This document shows positions 45,702 through 56,561 of a stretch of DNA of 64,000 bases, piece by piece; positions within the stretch are counted from its first letter, which is position 1; the number at the start of each line of letters is the position of its first letter. A program made the translations under genes and the position numbers. Location of the stretch: positions 34,286,001 to 34,350,000 of the forward strand of contig OX419757.1 in assembly GCA_948567375.1 (NCBI GenBank), in the 5' to 3' direction. Origin of the DNA: Lunularia cruciata. Taxonomy: Eukaryota > Streptophyta > Marchantiopsida > Lunulariales > Lunulariaceae. The notes under the pieces were generated by a model that ran no database searches, was not told where the DNA came from, and was given only the letters and a program-made list of their open reading frames with translations.

Positions 45702-46147
45702 TGTAATCAGATTGCTTAACACTCTCAACTCAACTCAGATCAATACTTGATCTATCACTCTATAAACTGCCAACAATTGGGCACTGATTACAGTCAAGCC
45801 ACACCCACTCAAGCATAGAGAATCCAGGTGACACTTGCCGGCCTCTGTCCACCATAGCCAGGAACTTGAAGGCTCAATATCAGAGAAGTGAGCTCTTTGG
45901 AGCTCACTTCAAAACTATACCCCCTGGACTTGAGCTAGCACTGAAACCCTAACGGTCCCGCTGACGGCACACTCGACGGTACAAATGGTGCAAAGTGACG
46001 GTGGGCTTCACCGTGAAGTCAGTTCCCCGAACACAAAATCTAACCGTCAGAAAGTAGTCTCTAAGAAACTGCTAGAATAACTCTAACTACTATCACTGGA
46101 ACTCCAGTGTCCAAGCATCTAGATGCAGAACTACAAATGGCGTGGCA
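45702..46147 (-). repeat. MT-2 5' terminal repeat A1
   Basis: 446 bp; minus strand TGCCACGCC...CTGATTACA (TG...CA). It is the 5' end of MT-2, with the target duplication outside. No B repeat stands before or after it. Confidence 0.87.
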
Positions 46148-46151
46148 ACAA

Positions 46152-47734
46152 CCTCAAAAGGCTAGAAAGATGAACCCAAGGAGAGAACTGGTGGTAATTG
46201 TGTTGTCAAATGAAGAGTCGGAAGGGGAGGCTGAATGCAAGTCCAAAGACTCAAAGAAGGAAAAAGAACCCAAGTTCACACTTTAGAGTGTGGACAAAAG
46301 TAATGCCAGTGATGACGGAGTAGAGATGCAGTCGGTACTCAAAGAGGAGGAAGCCAAGATGGAGACAGAAGAGAAAGGTAACTCAAAATTGGAAGACAAA
46401 GTTCCAGAGCAGGAGGAAAAGAGAGTTACAATTCAGAGGGGAGTCTGTTCTAGACATAAGGCAAAGTATGAAGCAAGGCCGAGTAAGGTAAGAGAAGTGG
46501 AGAGTGGAAGTTTGGGGAGTCAAGAATCCATTCCTATGAGGCAATTGCGGCTAAGAAGGCAAGTGTCGAGTGAGGAAGAGGCAAAGAAGGAGATAAGTCC
46601 ACAAGCCAAAGTAACTCCAAGTGAAGGAGTAGAGTATCTGAGAGAGATTGTGTGCTTGTTGTTAGTGAAGTTAGAGCACAAGAAGAAGGAGATGTAGTCA
46701 AAGAGTTTGGAGGTAAAGACTATATTGCAGGTGTTAGCTTGATTGGAAGAAGAGAACTTGGAATTGAAGACTATAATCCAAGGTGAGGAGAAAAGGGAAG
46801 TGCTACGAGTAGATGTTGTAGTGCAGAATCAAGTAATCAAGAACTTGAAGAGAGAAGTGGGAAGTAGAGAGAGAACCATAGAGCAGAATGACATAGTAAG
46901 GAAAAGACAAGTAGCTGAGTATGAAATCTTGAAATAGCAGTTTGTTGATTCAAGATTAGAGATTATCCATATTATGGCAAGGGTAGCAGAGAAGGAGCAA
47001 GAGCTCAATAGAGTGATGGAGAGTATAGAAGAGAAGAAGCAGCTCTGGCAAAGAGAATTGACAATGAGATATAGAGCGGAAGAGAGATTAAGAGAGTTAC
47101 TTTGCAATCTGGAGGAGAAGGAGAAGGAGAAGGAGATAGTGAAAGCTAAGTTCAAAGCAGAATTGGCAATGTATAGAGAAGATTGGTTTGCAGATCAAGA
47201 ACGGGAGAGAAGAATGAGGCTAGAGCCATTGAAGGAGATAGTAACAAAGATAAACGTGATGTTGAATATAGAAGCCAACGTGCAAATTGAGAGACAAGAC
47301 TGCACAAGTTGAAATTGTTGGTGCAAGAGATAAGGAGGAGAAATGCGAAGGATAAAGATTTGAAAGCTTTACTTATCAGTCTCAGAACTCATGTAGATAG
47401 GAAGATATTGGAAGTGGAAGACAATATCATAATTAGATTAGACTTAGTGAAATTAGAGAGAGATAAACTTTGGAAGGATGTAAGAACAAAACCCAAAGTA
47501 GATGACATAGGAGTACAAATATCTTTGGAGTTACCAGTGGAGATATTAGAGAAAAGTAAGTCGGGAGATAAAGATTTAGAAAGATTACCTATGATAGGAA
47601 TTGTAGATCAGAGTGAAGAAGTGTTAGAATTGGTAGAGGAATTAGGAGTTGTGAAACCCAAGGATAGAGTAGTAGTGAGTGAAGTTACTTTGGGATTGAA
47701 AGCCAAGGAAGAAGTAGACATCGGATTGGAGTAG
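46152..47734 (+). pseudogene. Coiled-coil LTR ORF of sLTR-d, C-terminal part
   Basis: Pieces 46290-46697 (acidic and basic linker, then LREIVCLLLVKLEHKKKE), 46743-46937, 46974-47312 (RVAEKEQELNRVMESIEEKK, RYRAEERLRELLCNLEEKEK) and 47309-47734 form one long charged coiled coil with a conserved C-terminal domain (LEVEDNIIIRLDLVKLERDK) ending EEVDIGLE and a stop. With 34835-35825 the ancestral protein would be about 860 residues. It should not be read as a host myosin-, kinesin- or SMC-type gene. Confidence 0.78.
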
Positions 47735-48531
47735 TAATAGAATTGAGATTTGAAGAGGCAGATATGAAGAGGTGCATTGTTATTTTAATTTTGCAAGTTG
47801 AAAGAGTTGTTTTTGAATGGTATAGTTGTTAGTAATTGTCATTTTCTTCACTATTTAAAGGTGGCATTTGTCGTCATATGTTGTTCAGTGCTCATTATTT
47901 TTGAGAATAGATAAAGCAAAGTGCTATGAAGTAGTGCTCGTAGTTTGAGCTTAATTCCGAGTATCAATTTTGTGCTTGTGTTTGTGAGTGTGTGGAGAAA
48001 TTCAAAGTGCAAGTTAGTGTGCTTGTTGGATGTTGGATTCTTCAGCCTTGATCTTCTATGTGTTTGATCTTGAGTGAAGTGCAATCGAAGCAATGCCTTG
48101 ACAGATCTGAGAGGAACTGTAGTGTTGGTAATATTCTGTATTTGTGAGTGTAGCACAAAGTTGATGTGAAGCAATTTTGATTGAGGAAGTTGTGCCTTCA
48201 ATGGAGGAGTAGAACATAATTCTGAGGCGAAGTCATTTTTCAGTTAAGTGCCATTTTTGAGAGAGCTTGAATCATCACAATCAAGATTGTATGGAAAGAT
48301 TTGATGGAGTTGTGATTAAGTGTGACAAATTGTTGTGACAAGATTGTGAATCAGTGCTTGTTACTCACTTTTGGGTGTAGTTTCTACCTAAGAGGCTAAA
48401 GATGAAATCAAGAAGAACTACATTGTTACTGTTTGCTTTGTATTTGATCAATTCTGACTAGTATCTCTATGGGAACAAACTTTACTAACTGATTATTGCA
48501 AAAGTGATATTTGTCGGATTGTCACATTGAG

Positions 48532-49800
48532 GGCCAAGCAGTCCAATTTTGGTATGGGATATTTGACAAGGAGTTGATGGTAAAGTTCATGATGCTATGT
48601 TGTTATATGCTACTTTGCCTACTTTGGTAGTAGTCTTTGGTTTGGTTGAGCGTATTGAGCTCAACATGGTGGAGGAGAGAGTAGTGACATCTGGATTTGG
48701 TAGGTAGACCTTATCCATGATTGTGACTTCTCCTAGAGTGCAACAGAGTGCACCACACCCAATTGGTTTTCAAGGACAAGGTGGACAGCCCAAATCCTAT
48801 GGAGGGAGTGGAAGGCTAGTGGAGCTAGACCCTTACCTTCATTTTTGGGTCAGCAATAGCTAGTGAGCAGTGGTGTTGCTAGTTGGACTTGTGGTGGACC
48901 TCACCATAAGTGTACTTAGGGCAGCAAACCAGATACCTCTAGTGCATCACAACCATCACAAAGGCAATGTGAGCATTACCATAGATTTGGTCACATTAGT
49001 GACCAATGCTTTGACCTACACCCGGAGTTACGGAGTGGTAGGGCTACTATGGTAGGTAGTAGAGGAGCTCCAGTTCATGGAGGATGAGGTGGTGATAGAG
49101 GATCTACACCTAGTAGAGGTGCAGTACCTGCCCTCACTTCTGATATAGTTATGTCTACTCAGATTGAGCAATTGGAGTAGAGATTAGCTAGTATGGCCAT
49201 TGCTCAGAGGAGATCAGATTTGGGTGCTAAGGCTTCCACCTCATATGCTTGTGATAGAGATGCTTTGGACTTCATGTGTGGAGCAGCTCAGGTGAAGAGC
49301 AGCTCAAGTGAATGCATTTGCAGCAGTGACTAAAAGTGTAGTATGTGCTCTAGAGCCTAAAGGAGCATCAGTGGAGTTAGACCCATAGAGAGGAGAGGTT
49401 GGGAGATAGGTCAGACTTCCCCATACTTTCATGCTATTTGAGGCATTGCAAATGACATCCATGGCTCCTAGACGTCCTAGACGTCCTAGTGCAGGTGTGG
49501 TAGGTGGTGATGGAGTACATGATTGACTACTTGCTAGTCAACCACTTGCTACTACACAAACTAAGTCTAGCACAATGTTGGGGGCAGCTCAGCTGATTAT
49601 GCGGTGCCCTTTTTTTTCAGCTAATGACATGTTAACATTGGGAGTTGACCCAACCCCAATGTTTTGGTTGGTTGCCATGCTTTATGAGAGTAGGGATGAT
49701 GTGGTTCCTACTATTAGAGCAGAGGTGGTTGGTAGTGGAGCTGACTTGGTTGAGGAGCATGGGATCTGTTCAGCGACCAGTGGTTAATGGCAAGCAATAA
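48532..49800 (+). pseudogene. MT-1 gag, 3' part
   Basis: Resumes MT-1 gag after sLTR-d: GRQAVQFWYGI-like start, then broken knuckle region (48870-49055 in a shifted frame), and the Gag C-terminal part with the open piece 49575-49787. Both knuckles lost residues or frame compared with MT-2. The stretch 49060-49570 matches MT-2 41700-42200 but has many stops. Confidence 0.78.
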
Positions 49801-50197
49801 CGGCTAGATTGGAGGAGTTGCCAGCTAGACCAGCCTTTGAGAGAGCACAATTCACACCTGATGTTGTTCTATTGGATAACCAAAGGGGGATTTTCTGCTT
49901 GGTGGGACCTTCAAGGAAGATCTATACACCACAAAGAGTCTTGTTAGACTCTGGTGTGCAGCCCTTTATGTTGGAGAAGGCTGTAGTAGTCGGTCTGGAG
50001 TTACGGAAGACCGATGTGGAGAGGTGTCCATTTCAGATCTAGACATCTCTAGGTAGTGGTTTGACACAATACATCACACGTGGAGAGCTTGTTGTCTAGG
50101 TTCAGCTTGGTCATCTGATTGATAGCTTGGTGGTGAGAGCTCAGGCTTTTGCAACAATAGTTGAGTCATATGATGTGTTAGTTGGGGGAGTAGTGTT
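49801..50197 (+). pseudogene. MT-1 protease, interrupted by sLTR-e
   Basis: Open at 49809-50042 with VLLDSGVQPFMLEKAVVVGL (active-site DSG intact). The TAG at 50097-50099 matches the MT-2 stop at 42730. sLTR-e enters at 50198 just before the protease tail, which resumes at 57343. Confidence 0.8.
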
Positions 50198-51004
50198 TGT
50201 GGTACCCACATTTTGGTTTTTTTCTTATTTTTGAAGAAAAAGTGTACAAAAGAAGTTGTATTGCACTTGTAGGACATCAAAAGGAAAAGAATGGTGTCTT
50301 TGGGTTGTAACCCAAGGAAAAGTGACTTTGTGTTAGAAGACAAAGTACTCGGATTTGCCTTGTCAGCCTGAAACTCAAAGTAAGAAGACTTTGTCTCTGG
50401 GGTGCTCAACCCAAGGCAAGGATAATGTAACAACTTTCCTTTGGGGTTGGACATTCAAGAAGGTACCATGCACAAAAAATGGCTAGCCTATGAGCGAGAG
50501 ATGATTTGACAGTGACAAGAGCATGAAGAAGGTGTGATATATGTGATTTCTCAATAGAAATTCAAAGTGAAGAAAGATGGAGGAAGCACGCCACTATAAG
50601 ATTCGGGCTAGAGATAAAGCAATGACAAGTAATTTTCCATTGCCATTGTTGTAGGGAATGTTTGGTTTTGAGAGTGCACCGGGCACATGGCTGCTTGTGC
50701 TTAGTTTGTCCTTACTATCTTTCTTTTGGATTTTTCCTATAGATTGACATTCCTTCCTACTCTTGGATTGTTGGGAATTTGTCTTTGTTTGAACTTGTTG
50801 TTGTAACTTCCCCTGAGGTCAACTATTTCCAAAGGTTCCGTGTTTATTCTTGGCTTTCTCAACACCGGGCTTGTCACGGCTGTATGGTTTTAAGGTTCTT
50901 ACCTATGTTGGTATCATGATCTATTCCCCTGTCAAGCTCGGCTATGGTTTTGAGGTTTAGGTTTGGGAAATTAGTTAAGGTGGTCTCCACAAAAATAGTG
51001 AACG

Positions 51005-51065
51005 TTCTAACCAGACTTGAACCCAACACCTAGACTGTTGTATTACTCCACTCAGGTAGACCGGA
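51005..51065 (-). repeat. tRNA-like segment in the CT-rich insertion
   Basis: On the minus strand an A-box-like CTACCTGAGTGGAGTA is followed by a B-box-like GGGTTCAAGTCT at pol III-like spacing. No full cloverleaf was found. It differs from the tRNA-like segment of the MT leader. A SINE head or chance match; low confidence. Confidence 0.3.
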
Positions 51066-51148
51066 CTGTGGGCTCCTAGAATAGAGCTTCCTTCAACTTT
51101 AATCCTAATTCATAACACACATCCGCTTCCAAATTTATCATTCATAGG

Positions 51149-51440
51149 AATTTCACTTCTACCACCACTCACAATAGTTCTCTTCTACATACAAAAATTC
51201 ACTCTACTCTTGCATTTCATCTCTAGAAAACTTCATAAAAACTTCACTTCTGCCAACACTCACAACAGTTCTCTTCTACATTCAAAATTTCACCCTACTC
51301 CTGCACTCCACCTCTGAAAACTTCATAAGAACTTCACTTCTGCCACCACTCACAATAGTTCTCTTCTACATTCAAAAATTCACTCTACTCCTGCACTTCA
51401 TCTCTGGAAACTTCATAAGAACTTCACTTTTGTCAACCCT
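51149..51440. repeat. Tandem repeat, period about 90 bp
   Basis: Three units and a partial fourth, each starting near AACTTCACTTCTGCCA (51150, 51240, 51330, 51420) and containing CACTCACAA and TTCTCTTCTACAT. Differences are scattered single bases. It lies in the CT-rich insertion. There are no unique spacers, so it is not a CRISPR array. Confidence 0.8.
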
Positions 51441-54013
51441 CACAACATATACTTGAAGTTTCAACTCTTGTCGAAGGCCAAGCTCCACTTCTCGAACTCC
51501 TTCTCCAGCCTCTATGTAGGATAAGCCAACCTAATTCAAATTTCTCCCTCTCTTCCCACTGTCACTTTGCCAAGCTGAATAGAAATCCCTTGAAAGCTCC
51601 CTTTTGTTTCAGAAACACATTGAAATTCTTCTCTCCTTCTGTTTGACACTAGTCAGGCCACTTTGAAGTTTTCTATCCAGATTTCACACTCTCCTTCCAA
51701 CATTTGAAAATATTCTCTGTTCAGCCCTCTATCTCCTTCTCAGTCTAGACTCTTCCTTTGTGAAAAATACCTTTCTTGTCATGCACTCTCAAGACATGCT
51801 TCCTGCAAATTTTTTCTCTCCTCTGGCCTACACACTCTCAAGGCATACTCCCTGCACAATTTTCTCCTGCAAAATTGTTCCTCTGGCCATTGTCCAGCAC
51901 AAGAGCACTTCCAAAAAAATTCCCTCTCTCCTCCTATCACAGACCAAGGCCAGCCAAACTCTCAAAACTGTCTTTGCTCACTTCTGTCACTTACAAGCCC
52001 TTTGTCAACTTGAAAAATCCTCTCAAGCTCTTTGTTGTCAAGTCAATGGTTCACTAATTTCTCCTCAAGCATCTCATCAGTCCCACTTTTCTCTCTCAAA
52101 GTATTATTTTCTATTCCTCATCAGCCAAATTCCTTCACTACAAACAGAGCATCTTCTCAAAATTTCTCTTCATGCTCTCAACAGTCACACTTTCCTCTCT
52201 CCAAGTACTACTCTCTATTCCTCAAGCCCAGTTCCTGCTAAGCATCTCCTCAAAACCCTTTGTTAAAATCCAACAGAGCATCTCTCTTGAAATTTCTCCT
52301 CATCATTCCCCTCAAGCCCTATCACTTCAAAACCCTTCCTTTAGTCCTCATTCCCATCTCACCTGAACACCTTCCGTGACATTCCTCCTTGGCAGCATTC
52401 AACACATCTCACAAAAATATGCCATACTCTTGTCTTTCAACTCAAGCCCCACAATGCCTGCAAAAATGTTCTCTTCTTTGATTGTCCCTCCTCTCCTTTA
52501 GCATTTCTTTCTCAACAGCCTTACCTTTGCAAAGCCTTCCCTCAATCCTCCTGCCCAGGCAAAATTCTTGGGCTCTCTCACATCTTCCTATCCCGCCTTG
52601 TCACTAGTCAAGACTGAGCAAACCCTCAAAAATTTCCTCTCTTCTACTCCTACCATAGTTCAAGTCCAAACCCTCACTCAAAAAATTTCTTCTTCTTTGT
52701 CCTCTTGTCACAATTCAAGCCCAAGCAAACACTCCAAAATTTTCCTCTCTTGTACTCTTGCCACAATTCAAGTCCAAACCCTCACTCAAAAAGTTTCTTC
52801 TTCTTTGTCCTCCTATCACAGTTCAAGCCCAAGCAAACACTTGCCAAACTCCTTCTCTCCTTCTTGTCTAAGCAAAGCAACCCTAACACAAAATTACTCA
52901 TATCACTGGCTACTGCTCAAGGAACCCAACCTTTAAAACTCTCTCCTTCCTTCCTCAGCCATCCCTAACCTTTGAAAAATGTCTCCCTCTCCAGCTCTCT
53001 TGGTCCAGCCCAAGCGAGCAAATGAAATTTCTCTCTTCTCACACACCTTCACAGTCCAGCCCCAACCCTCAAAAAGCTCCTTCTTTCTTCACTCCTCGTC
53101 CTCTTGTCAGACCAGGCCAGCAAATAAAGTTTTTCTCTTCTCACACACCTTCATAGTCCAGCCCCAACCCTCAAAAATCTAGTTCTTTCTTCTTTGTCCA
53201 ACCCTCCTACATTTGAAATTCTCTCCTGTGTCCATCTTCTCTCATAACAGCCCTCATACATCCAAAATTTTCTCCTTTGTCTAGCTTCTCTCTTAGCAGC
53301 CCTCATACATTTGAGATTTTTTCCTCTGTCCTGCACACTCTCAAGGCCTCAGCTTCCTTCCAAAATTTCTCTTGCCCTGCACTCTCAAGCCATAGCTTTC
53401 GTGCAAAATTTCTCTATTGCCTCCTCTCTTACTTCTGTTTTCCTTGCGGAAATTCTTGTGTCTACACTCCTCTCACGGTAGCCCTCATACATTCAAAATT
53501 TTCTCCTCTAGCCGACACACTCTCAAGATATCAGCTTCCTTGCAAACTTTCTCTTGTCCACATTCCTCTCACAACAGCCCTCATACATTCAAAATTTTCT
53601 CTTCTATCTAGATTCTCTCTTAGCAGCCCTCATGCACTCAAAATTTTCTCCTCTGGCCTGCACACTCTCAAGGCGTTAGGTTCCTTGCAAAATTTCTCTT
53701 GCCCTGCACTCTCAAGCCATAACTTCCTTGCAAAATTTCTTTGTTGCCTCCTCCTCTCTTTTTCCTGTTTTCCTTGCAAAAATTCTCCCTCCCACTTTCC
53801 TTCCTGTCCTATCACAGACCATGACCAATCCTTCCTAAAAATATTCCCCTTTTCTCCCCCATTTGGCAATACTCTTCAAGGCAAATCTCCCAAAGCCCTA
53901 ACTCCTTCCTTGCTGTTTCCAGTCAAAGACCAGCAGATTTCTCTTGAAGATTCCCTTTTCTGTCTACCAAATAGCACCAACTCTCCATTAATCATTTTCC
54001 CGACGACACCGTC

Positions 54014-56561
54014 AAGAAGTCATCCTATGGGAGATTGTGGGAAAGGAAGTGTAGTTGAAGATGTGCTAGTGTGTTGAGAGGAAGTCAGTCCGGGAATCAG
54101 TAGGAAGAATAGCCACCAACCTAGAGTGGAAGAGAGTAAGATGGGAAGTGGGAAGAAGAATTCTGAATTCACAATGAGAAATCATGCAATTTGGAGATTA
54201 GATGTGATCACCAGAATCAAAGTCAAGCTTGAGCAGGCTTTGGATCACATTCCTGGCATGGAATGGAACATTAGCTTTCTAGGTTTTATGACTGAGATCA
54301 TTGAGAGTAAATGTCTCAATGGCCCCAAGGAAGAAGGGAAGAGAGGAAATCCGGCTCAATGGATAGAGTCGGATTGGAGGTTAGTACTCAGAAGAGACGC
54401 GTGCGATGAGCAGGGAGCCACATTCTTAGGGAAGGGAGAAGTAGCAGAAGAAACCCAAGAAGTGAGAGATGCCTTCTCTTCAAAATGCACAAAGAATGAC
54501 TACAAAGTTGAGAGTTATAAGGACCCAGTGAGAAGAGGCATTGTAAGTGCAATGATGGCTATCTTGAAGCCGAGCAAACAACTTATGTGATGAAACATCA
54601 AACGGTGTTCCTCCACAAGATGTTTGCAGGAGAGCCAATCAATTGGGCGAAGTGCTTTCATCAGTGTGCAAGAAAAATGGTGTGGAACTTGCAAGACAAG
54701 TTGCCTACACATTATATTGTGCCATTTGCAGCCCACTTCTACTTGGGACTGAAATTATTGCATGTGGCAGAGAGACACAAGATGGTGTCGCACTTCCACC
54801 TTGATTTGAGAAGAAATGCTGACGCAAAGGAACAACAATACATCTTGCAAATAAGGAGCAGTGACGAGTACTACATGCAGATGAGGCAGAGCATGCAGAT
54901 GAAGGTGACTACTCCAAAGTCAAAGAAGAGGAGTCAACAAGGAGAAGAAGAAGAATAAGTAGAGGTGACAAGACCTCGGAAGATCAGAAAGGTAAACCCA
55001 AGGAAAGAATTGGTGGTAATCGCATTGTCAGGCAAATAATCAGAAGGGGAGGTTGAGGACAAGTCAGAAGATTTGGACAAGGAGGAAGAACCCAAATTCA
55101 TGGTGCAGATTGGTGACACAAGCAGCAAGAGTGCAGATGGAGTGGGGATGCAATTGGTACCCAAGGAGGAAGAAGGAAAGATGGAAATGGAAGAAGAAGG
55201 TAACCCAAGACCCAAAAATGAAGTTCCAGAGTAGGAGGAGAAGAGGGTGACCATTCAAAGAGGAGATTGTTCTAGAAGGAGGGCAAAGTATGAAGCAAGA
55301 CCAAGTAATGTAAGAGAAGTAGAGAGTGGAAGTTTAGGGAGCAAAGAATCCATTCCAATTAGGAGATTGCGGCTGAGAAGGCAAGTGTCAAATGAAGAAG
55401 AGGCAAAAAAGGAGAAAAGTTTGCAAGTCGAGGTAAAACCAAGTGAAGGAGTAGAGTATTTGCAGGAGGTGGTGTGCCCATTGTTAGCAAAATTGGAGCA
55501 GAAGAAGAAAGAGATGCAATCAAAGTATCCGGATGTGAAGACTGTGTTGTAGGTGTAAGCAAGATTAGAGGAAGAGAACTCAGAGTTCAAGAAGAGTATA
55601 ACCCAAGGTGAAGAGGAGAGGGAAGTACTACAAGTAGATGTAATTGTCCAGAAACAAGTAACTGAAAACTTAAAGAAGGAAGTGTGGAGTAGAGAGAGAA
55701 TAATAGAGCAAAATGTCATAGCAAGGGAAAGACATAGCGGAGTATGAGATCTTGAAATAGCAGTTTATTGATTCACAATTAGAAATTATTCATGCTATGG
55801 CAAGAGTAGCAGAGAAGGAGCAAGAGCTTGATAGAGTGATGGAGAGTGTAGAAGAGAAGAAGCAGCTCTGGCAAAGAGAGTTGACAGTGAGATATAGAGA
55901 AGAAGAGAGATTGAGGGAGTTACTTTGTAGTTTGGAGGAGAGGATTGTTTAAAAGGAGAAGGAGAAAATGAAAGCTAAGTTTGAGGTAAAACTAGCAATG
56001 TATAGGGAAGATTGGCTTGCAGATCAAGAACATGAAAGAAGAATGAGACTTGAGCCATTGAAGGAGATTGTAATGAAGATGAATGCAATGTTGAGTACAA
56101 AAGCCAGCGTCAGGATTGAAGAAATGAGATTGGACAAGTTGAAGTTGTTGGTGCAGGAGATGAGGAGGAGAAATGCAAGGGATAAGGACTTGAATGCCTT
56201 GCTAATTAGTCTCAAAACTCGTGTAGATAGGAAGATATTTAAAGTGGAAGATAATATCACGATCAGATTAGATTTAGTAAAGTTGGAGATAGATAAACTT
56301 TGGAAGGATGTAAGAGCAAAGCCCAAAGTAGATGACATAGGAGTAAAAATATCTTTGGAGTTATTATTGGAGATATTAGAGAGGAGTGGGTTGAGAGATA
56401 AAGAGTTAGATAGACTACACACTAGTGTAATTGCAGATCTGAGTGAAGAAGTAGTAGAAATAGTGAAAAATTTAGTAGTTGGGAAACCCAAGGATAGAGT
56501 AGTGTGTGAAGTTACTTCAAGATTAGAAGCCGAGGAAGAAGTAGACATTGGATTGGAGTAA
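54014..56561 (+). pseudogene. Coiled-coil LTR ORF of sLTR-e
   Basis: The start codon is at 50622 (MTSNFPLP), but the CT-rich insertion separates it from this body. Pieces: 54126-54590 (NHAIWRLDVITRIKV, AQWIESDWRLVLRRDA), 54587-54958 (FLHKMFAGEPINWAKCFHQ, VPFAAHFYLGLKLL, MVSHFHLDLRRNADAKEQQY), 55053-55552 (charged linker, then LLAKLEQKKKEMQSKYPDVK), then 55968-56561 (197 codons, coiled coil and C-terminal domain, ending EEVDIGLE and stop). It gives the clearest view of domain order: N-terminal globular domain of about 280 residues, acidic linker, coiled coil, C-terminal domain of about 100 residues. Function unknown. Confidence 0.78.

Larger units (their letters stand above)
35826..46147 (-). 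mobile_element. MT-2: methyltransferase element with inverted core, complete ends
   Basis: 10,322 bp, inserted in sLTR-d. A 4-bp duplication ACAA stands on both sides (35822-35825, 46148-46151), and the uninterrupted copy in sLTR-e (about 54968-54975) has one ACAA. On the minus strand: A (46147-45702), leader start (45701-45055), then an inverted core (39682-45054, plus strand: leader rest, gag, protease, methyltransferase, RT start), then RT to PHD finger on the minus strand (39681-36657), purine tract, and repeats B, A, B. It has fewer stops than MT-1, in line with younger age. Confidence 0.88.
34425..48526 (+). mobile_element. Solo GL giant LTR (sLTR-d) hosting MT-2
   Basis: Starts TGTGGTACTC at 34425, ends GTTGTCACA at 48526, flanked by a perfect duplication TTGAG (34420-34424, 48527-48531). 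Net length without MT-2 is about 3.78 kb. Rejoining the flanks restores MT gag as seen in MT-2 near 41160. The region 47735-48526 is the non-coding LTR end with TATTTAAAG at 47852-47860; a TATAAAAT at 34808-34815 lies 27 bp before the ORF start. Confidence 0.92.
50648..54008. mobile_element. Non-coding CT-rich insertion of unknown class
   Basis: 3.36 kb absent from all other GL LTRs, placed just after the codon for the ninth residue of the coiled-coil ORF. Candidate ends are TTGTAGGGAA and TTCCCGACGACA, partly inverted; flanks CCATT (50643-50647) and CCGTC (54009-54013) may be a worn 5-bp duplication. The plus strand is strongly C/T rich. It has about 90-bp tandem repeats (51149-51440) and a longer repeated block (about 53297-53455 and 53624-53790). 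The ORFs inside, up to 266 codons, are low-complexity Ser/Phe/Leu-rich and I do not trust them. A large solo LTR or LARD-like element is possible. Confidence 0.5.

Noticed and set aside
35826-46147. MT as a DIRS/Ngaro-type tyrosine-recombinase element
   Set aside because: Ends look similar, but the pol has a zinc arm and D-D-E integrase core, and a 4-bp target duplication is present.
46290-47734. A host coiled-coil gene (myosin-, kinesin- or SMC-like)
   Set aside because: The same sequence occurs in seven GL LTR copies with TG...CA ends; all are broken.
34425-48526. GL LTR as a DNA transposon with TGTG...CACA inverted ends
   Set aside because: Two copies flank a gypsy internal region with primer site and purine tract at the right edges, so LTR is the simpler reading.
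51149-51440. CRISPR-like repeat array
   Set aside because: The 90-bp units are head-to-tail without unique spacers, in plant retroelement DNA.
53277-54077. A 266-codon ORF in the CT-rich insertion
   Set aside because: Low-complexity Ser/Phe/Leu translation of CT-rich repeats, no domain, crosses the insertion border at 54008.
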